Shown here: piece by piece, positions 62,086 to 64,000 of the stretch
Layout: each line of letters opens with the position of its first letter
Numbering within the stretch: the stretch's first letter is position 1
Assembly: GCF_011065935.2 (NCBI RefSeq)
Contig: NZ_JAAMNH020000001.1
Span: forward strand, 4,795,001 to 4,859,000
Source: Clostridium estertheticum
GTDB lineage: Bacteria > Bacillota > Clostridia > Clostridiales > Clostridiaceae
Length of the DNA: 64,000 nucleotides
Direction: 5' to 3'
Made by a program: the position numbers and the translations under genes
The notes under the pieces: generated by a model
Told to the model about the DNA's origin: nothing
The model's database searches: none
Seen by the model: only the letters and a program-made list of their open reading frames with translations

Positions 62086-62104
62086 TAAGCCTTCCAGGAT
62101 ATTT

Positions 62105-62121
62105 AACATTTAATAATTGTT
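62105..62121. repeat. AACATTTAATAATTGTT hairpin copy
   Basis: One-base variant of the AACAATTAATAATTGTT family, preceded by GCCTTCCAGGATATTT, the same CCAGGA context as the nested copies at 32420 and 59636. Confidence 0.6.
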
Positions 62122-62160
62122 GTGTGTCCTTAAAAATAATAGATGTTTCTTAAATAGGGA

Positions 62161-62310
62161 TTTTTTCTTAAATTATGGTAACAAAAGTATATATTGCGTA
62201 GAATGCATTTGAACAAGCCTTAGTAATTCAAAATTTATTTTAGAATTACTTGGCGATGTGAAAGCATTATAGCAATATATACTTTTGTTATAGCATAATT
62301 TAAGAAAAAA
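62161..62310. repeat. Long inverted repeat, family IR-3, copy 2
   Basis: Left arm TTTTTTCTTAAATTATGG then AACAAAAGTATATATTGC (62161-62197) pairs with 62272-62310. The interior has its own stem AGTAATTC/GAATTACT. Compared with copy 1 (25330-25430), three base pairs of the stem have changed on both sides so that pairing is kept. Confidence 0.82.
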
Positions 62311-62321
62311 CTTTATGGGTG

Positions 62322-62350
62322 TTGACAAAATTAGTCATTAAGCTTACAAT
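62322..62350 (+). promoter_or_regulatory. pepA promoter
   Basis: Perfect TTGACA (62322-62327), 17-bp spacer, TACAAT (62345-62350); start of transcription expected near 62357. Confidence 0.88.
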
Positions 62351-62366
62351 CAAATTAGATATTACT

Positions 62367-62381
62367 TGATAATGATTATCG
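62367..62381 (+). promoter_or_regulatory. Fur-type operator downstream of the pepA promoter
   Basis: TGATAATGATTATCG matches the 7-1-7 Fur box TGATAATNATTATCA at 14 of 15 positions and lies about 10-25 bp after the predicted transcription start, a repressor position. PerR and Zur consensus fit less well. Confidence 0.72.
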
Positions 62382-62446
62382 TTTTATACAAATTAGGCTC
62401 ATAAATAACTGTGCCTGATACAAAAAGAAAGAGAAGGTGAATATGT

Positions 62447-63943
62447 ATGATATTCAATAGCAAAAATATAAAATCTAACAACAGTGATGCGGAAACAAAA
62501 TTTGTTACATATTTTGAGGATTCCAAATTAGAAGATTTAAATTTGTCATTAGACAATGAATTAATGTCTAAAATTAAATTTACATTAGATAGTGAAAACT
62601 TTAAATGTAAAAATGGAGAGCTTCAAAATATCAATTTATTTAGAAATGAAAGTCCTAAAAATATAATCCTAGTTGGTGTTGGTAAAAAAGAAGATTTTAA
62701 TTTAGACAAATTAAGAAAAAGTATAGCAAAAGCAGTAAAAGAAGCCGCATCGTTTAAATCTAAATCCATTGATATAAATATAGAAAACTTAATTAGTTTA
62801 ATGAACTTAGATGAGACAGCTCGAACTATTTCCGAAGCTACGATAATGGCTGGTTATAAGTTTGATAAGTATAAATCTGATAAAAAAGTTTCCACTTTAG
62901 AACAGTTTACTATAATATATACCCAGGAGGACGAATTAGAAAGTATTGATAAGGGAATTAATGAAGGTATAATACTTGGACAGGCTAACATATTAGCTAG
63001 AACCTTGGTTAATGAACCTGCTAATATATTAAGTCCTATAGCGCTAGCTAGTGAAGCAAAAAAAGCTGGTGATGAAAGTGGCTTTGAAGTAGAAATATTT
63101 GATGAACCTTCCATAAAAGAATTGAATATGCAAGCATTCCTTGAAGTAGCTAAAGGTTCTGAGAACCCACCAAGATTAATTGTAATGAGATACAATGGTA
63201 ACCCTGAAAACAAAGATGAAATTGTAGGATTAGTTGGGAAAGGCCTTACTTATGACACCGGCGGATTATCTATAAAATCTACTGCTGGAATGCTTACAAT
63301 GAAATCTGATATGGGTGGAGCCGCCGCTGTAATTGGCGCTATGGCTGCTATAACAAAATTAAAAGCAAAGGTAAATGTAGTGGCTGTAGTTGCTTCTTGT
63401 GAAAATATGATTAGTGGTAAAAGTTACAGACCCGGAGACATAATAGGCTCTATGGGTGGAAAAACCATAGAAGTTCTTAACACTGATGCAGAGGGAAGAT
63501 TAACTCTTGTAGATGCAGTAAATTATATAATTGAAAAAGAGCATGCTACTAAGGTAGTGGACGTAGCCACATTAACTGGAGCGGTTATTTCAGCTTTAGG
63601 CACTACTGCTACAGGCGTAGTTTCTAATAACGATTTCTTCTATAATAGATTAGAGCAAGCTTCAAAAATTTGTGGTGAAAAGGTTTGGAGATTACCTGCC
63701 TTTGATGAATATAAAGAATTGTTAAAATCTGATGTAGCAGACCTTAAAAACCTAGGCGGACCAAACGCTGGAACTATAACCGCTGGATTATTCATTGGGG
63801 AATTTGTAGGGGAAAAACCTTGGCTACACCTTGATATAGCCGGAACTTCTTGGTCAGAAAAAGATAGTGATTATGACTCCAAGGGTGGAACTGGTTCCGG
63901 AGCTAGATTGCTATATCACTTAATTAAGCAACTAGAAAAATAG
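62447..63943 (+). CDS. pepA: Leucyl aminopeptidase (M17, PepA type)
   Basis: A 498-residue cytosolic two-metal aminopeptidase. Metal ligands and catalytic residues are visible: Lys 265 and Asp 270 in GKGLTYDTGG, Lys 277, Asp 288 in KSDMGGAAA, Asp 347 and Glu 349 in NTDAEGRL with Arg 351. Hexameric PepA trims N-terminal residues from peptides. The start ATG at 62447 follows GAGAAGGTGA. The promoter carries a Fur-type operator, implying iron-responsive expression, which would be unusual for this enzyme. It has its own terminator. Confidence 0.95.
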   Translation: MIFNSKNIKSNNSDAETKFVTYFEDSKLEDLNLSLDNELMSKIKFTLDSENFKCKNGELQNINLFRNESPKNIILVGVGKKEDFNLDKLRKSIAKAVKEAASFKSKSIDINIENLISLMNLDETARTISEATIMAGYKFDKYKSDKKVSTLEQFTIIYTQEDELESIDKGINEGIILGQANILARTLVNEPANILSPIALASEAKKAGDESGFEVEIFDEPSIKELNMQAFLEVAKGSENPPRLIVMRYNGNPENKDEIVGLVGKGLTYDTGGLSIKSTAGMLTMKSDMGGAAAVIGAMAAITKLKAKVNVVAVVASCENMISGKSYRPGDIIGSMGGKTIEVLNTDAEGRLTLVDAVNYIIEKEHATKVVDVATLTGAVISALGTTATGVVSNNDFFYNRLEQASKICGEKVWRLPAFDEYKELLKSDVADLKNLGGPNAGTITAGLFIGEFVGEKPWLHLDIAGTSWSEKDSDYDSKGGTGSGARLLYHLIKQLEK

Positions 63944-63952
63944 ACAAAAATA

Positions 63953-63990
63953 AAACTATCAAAATACCTCAGTATTTTGATAGTTTTTTA
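63953..63990 (+). terminator. Terminator of pepA
   Basis: AACTATCAAAATAC/GTATTTTGATAGTT, 14-bp stem with a 4-nt loop, then TTTTATTTG. Confidence 0.93.
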
Positions 63991-64000
63991 TTTGACTATA

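Overview
The window is AT-rich chromosomal DNA of a Bacillota bacterium, almost certainly a Clostridium sensu stricto. The evidence is strong AGGAGG-type ribosome binding sites, many T-tailed hairpins, the order uvrB-uvrA / FHA-ftsW-pbp / uvrC / murB / rapZ-yvcK-whiA / dnaE / pfkA-pyk, the order acpS - GerS-like lipoprotein - alr - mazE - mazF, and the ftsE-ftsX-ctpA-minJ-like block. The species cannot be fixed from sequence alone. No rRNA, tRNA or CRISPR array was seen.

Layout. 1-7.6 kb: start of a TRAM-domain RNA methyltransferase, a Cys-rich DUF1540 protein, pyk, pfkA and dnaE, all on the minus strand. 7.7-13.8 kb: Dabb protein, a YtoI-like regulator, the whiA-yvcK-rapZ operon and murB. 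13.9-24.4 kb: uvrC, an envelope module (FHA protein, FtsW/RodA, transpeptidase) and uvrBA behind a textbook LexA-controlled promoter. 24.6-32.7 kb: an accessory stretch with an HD phosphohydrolase, several small membrane or secreted proteins of unknown role, an SH3/NlpC-P60 hydrolase, an alpha/beta hydrolase and dense repeats. 32.7-43 kb: minJ-like, ctpA, ftsX, ftsE, split transketolase, mazEF, alr, a GerS-like lipoprotein and acpS. 43-48 kb: two unknown genes and a MoxR/DUF58/DUF4129-like operon. 48.5-50.2 kb: an intact IS1182-like insertion sequence. 50.2-64 kb: a small-multidrug-export family protein, DegV, a sporulation-type amidase, a deoxynucleoside kinase, an HAD phosphatase, a membrane diguanylate cyclase with a coupled small protein, a zinc ribbon protein, a lipoprotein, a CMP-kinase-like protein, a ferritin-like protein and leucyl aminopeptidase.

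How the genes work together. Three themes recur: glycolysis and the pentose phosphate pathway (pfkA, pyk, split transketolase); cell-wall growth and division (murB, FtsW-PBP-FHA, FtsEX, CtpA, MinJ-like, alr, NlpC/P60, amidase); and DNA repair and replication (uvrABC, dnaE). The uvrB promoter carries a LexA box just after the predicted start of transcription. pepA sits behind a consensus promoter followed by a near-perfect Fur-type operator.

The most unusual content is non-coding. (a) Imperfect palindromes of 100-260 bp (termini GGTATGAAATTTCTC or GAAGGTTCTGCATGTA) occur at least eight times, mostly within about 25 bp of a gene's stop codon, and two of them supply the stop codon. (b) A compact hairpin with core AACAATTAATAATTGTT occurs eight times, including in the 5' leaders of uvrC, uvrB and a ferritin-like gene, and nested inside the larger palindromes. 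(c) A third inverted-repeat family shows compensatory base-pair changes between its two copies. (d) The insertion sequence sits exactly in the tetraloop of a rho-independent terminator, with a 4-bp target duplication. These repeats look like a mobile or RNA-structural system that I cannot match to a named family.
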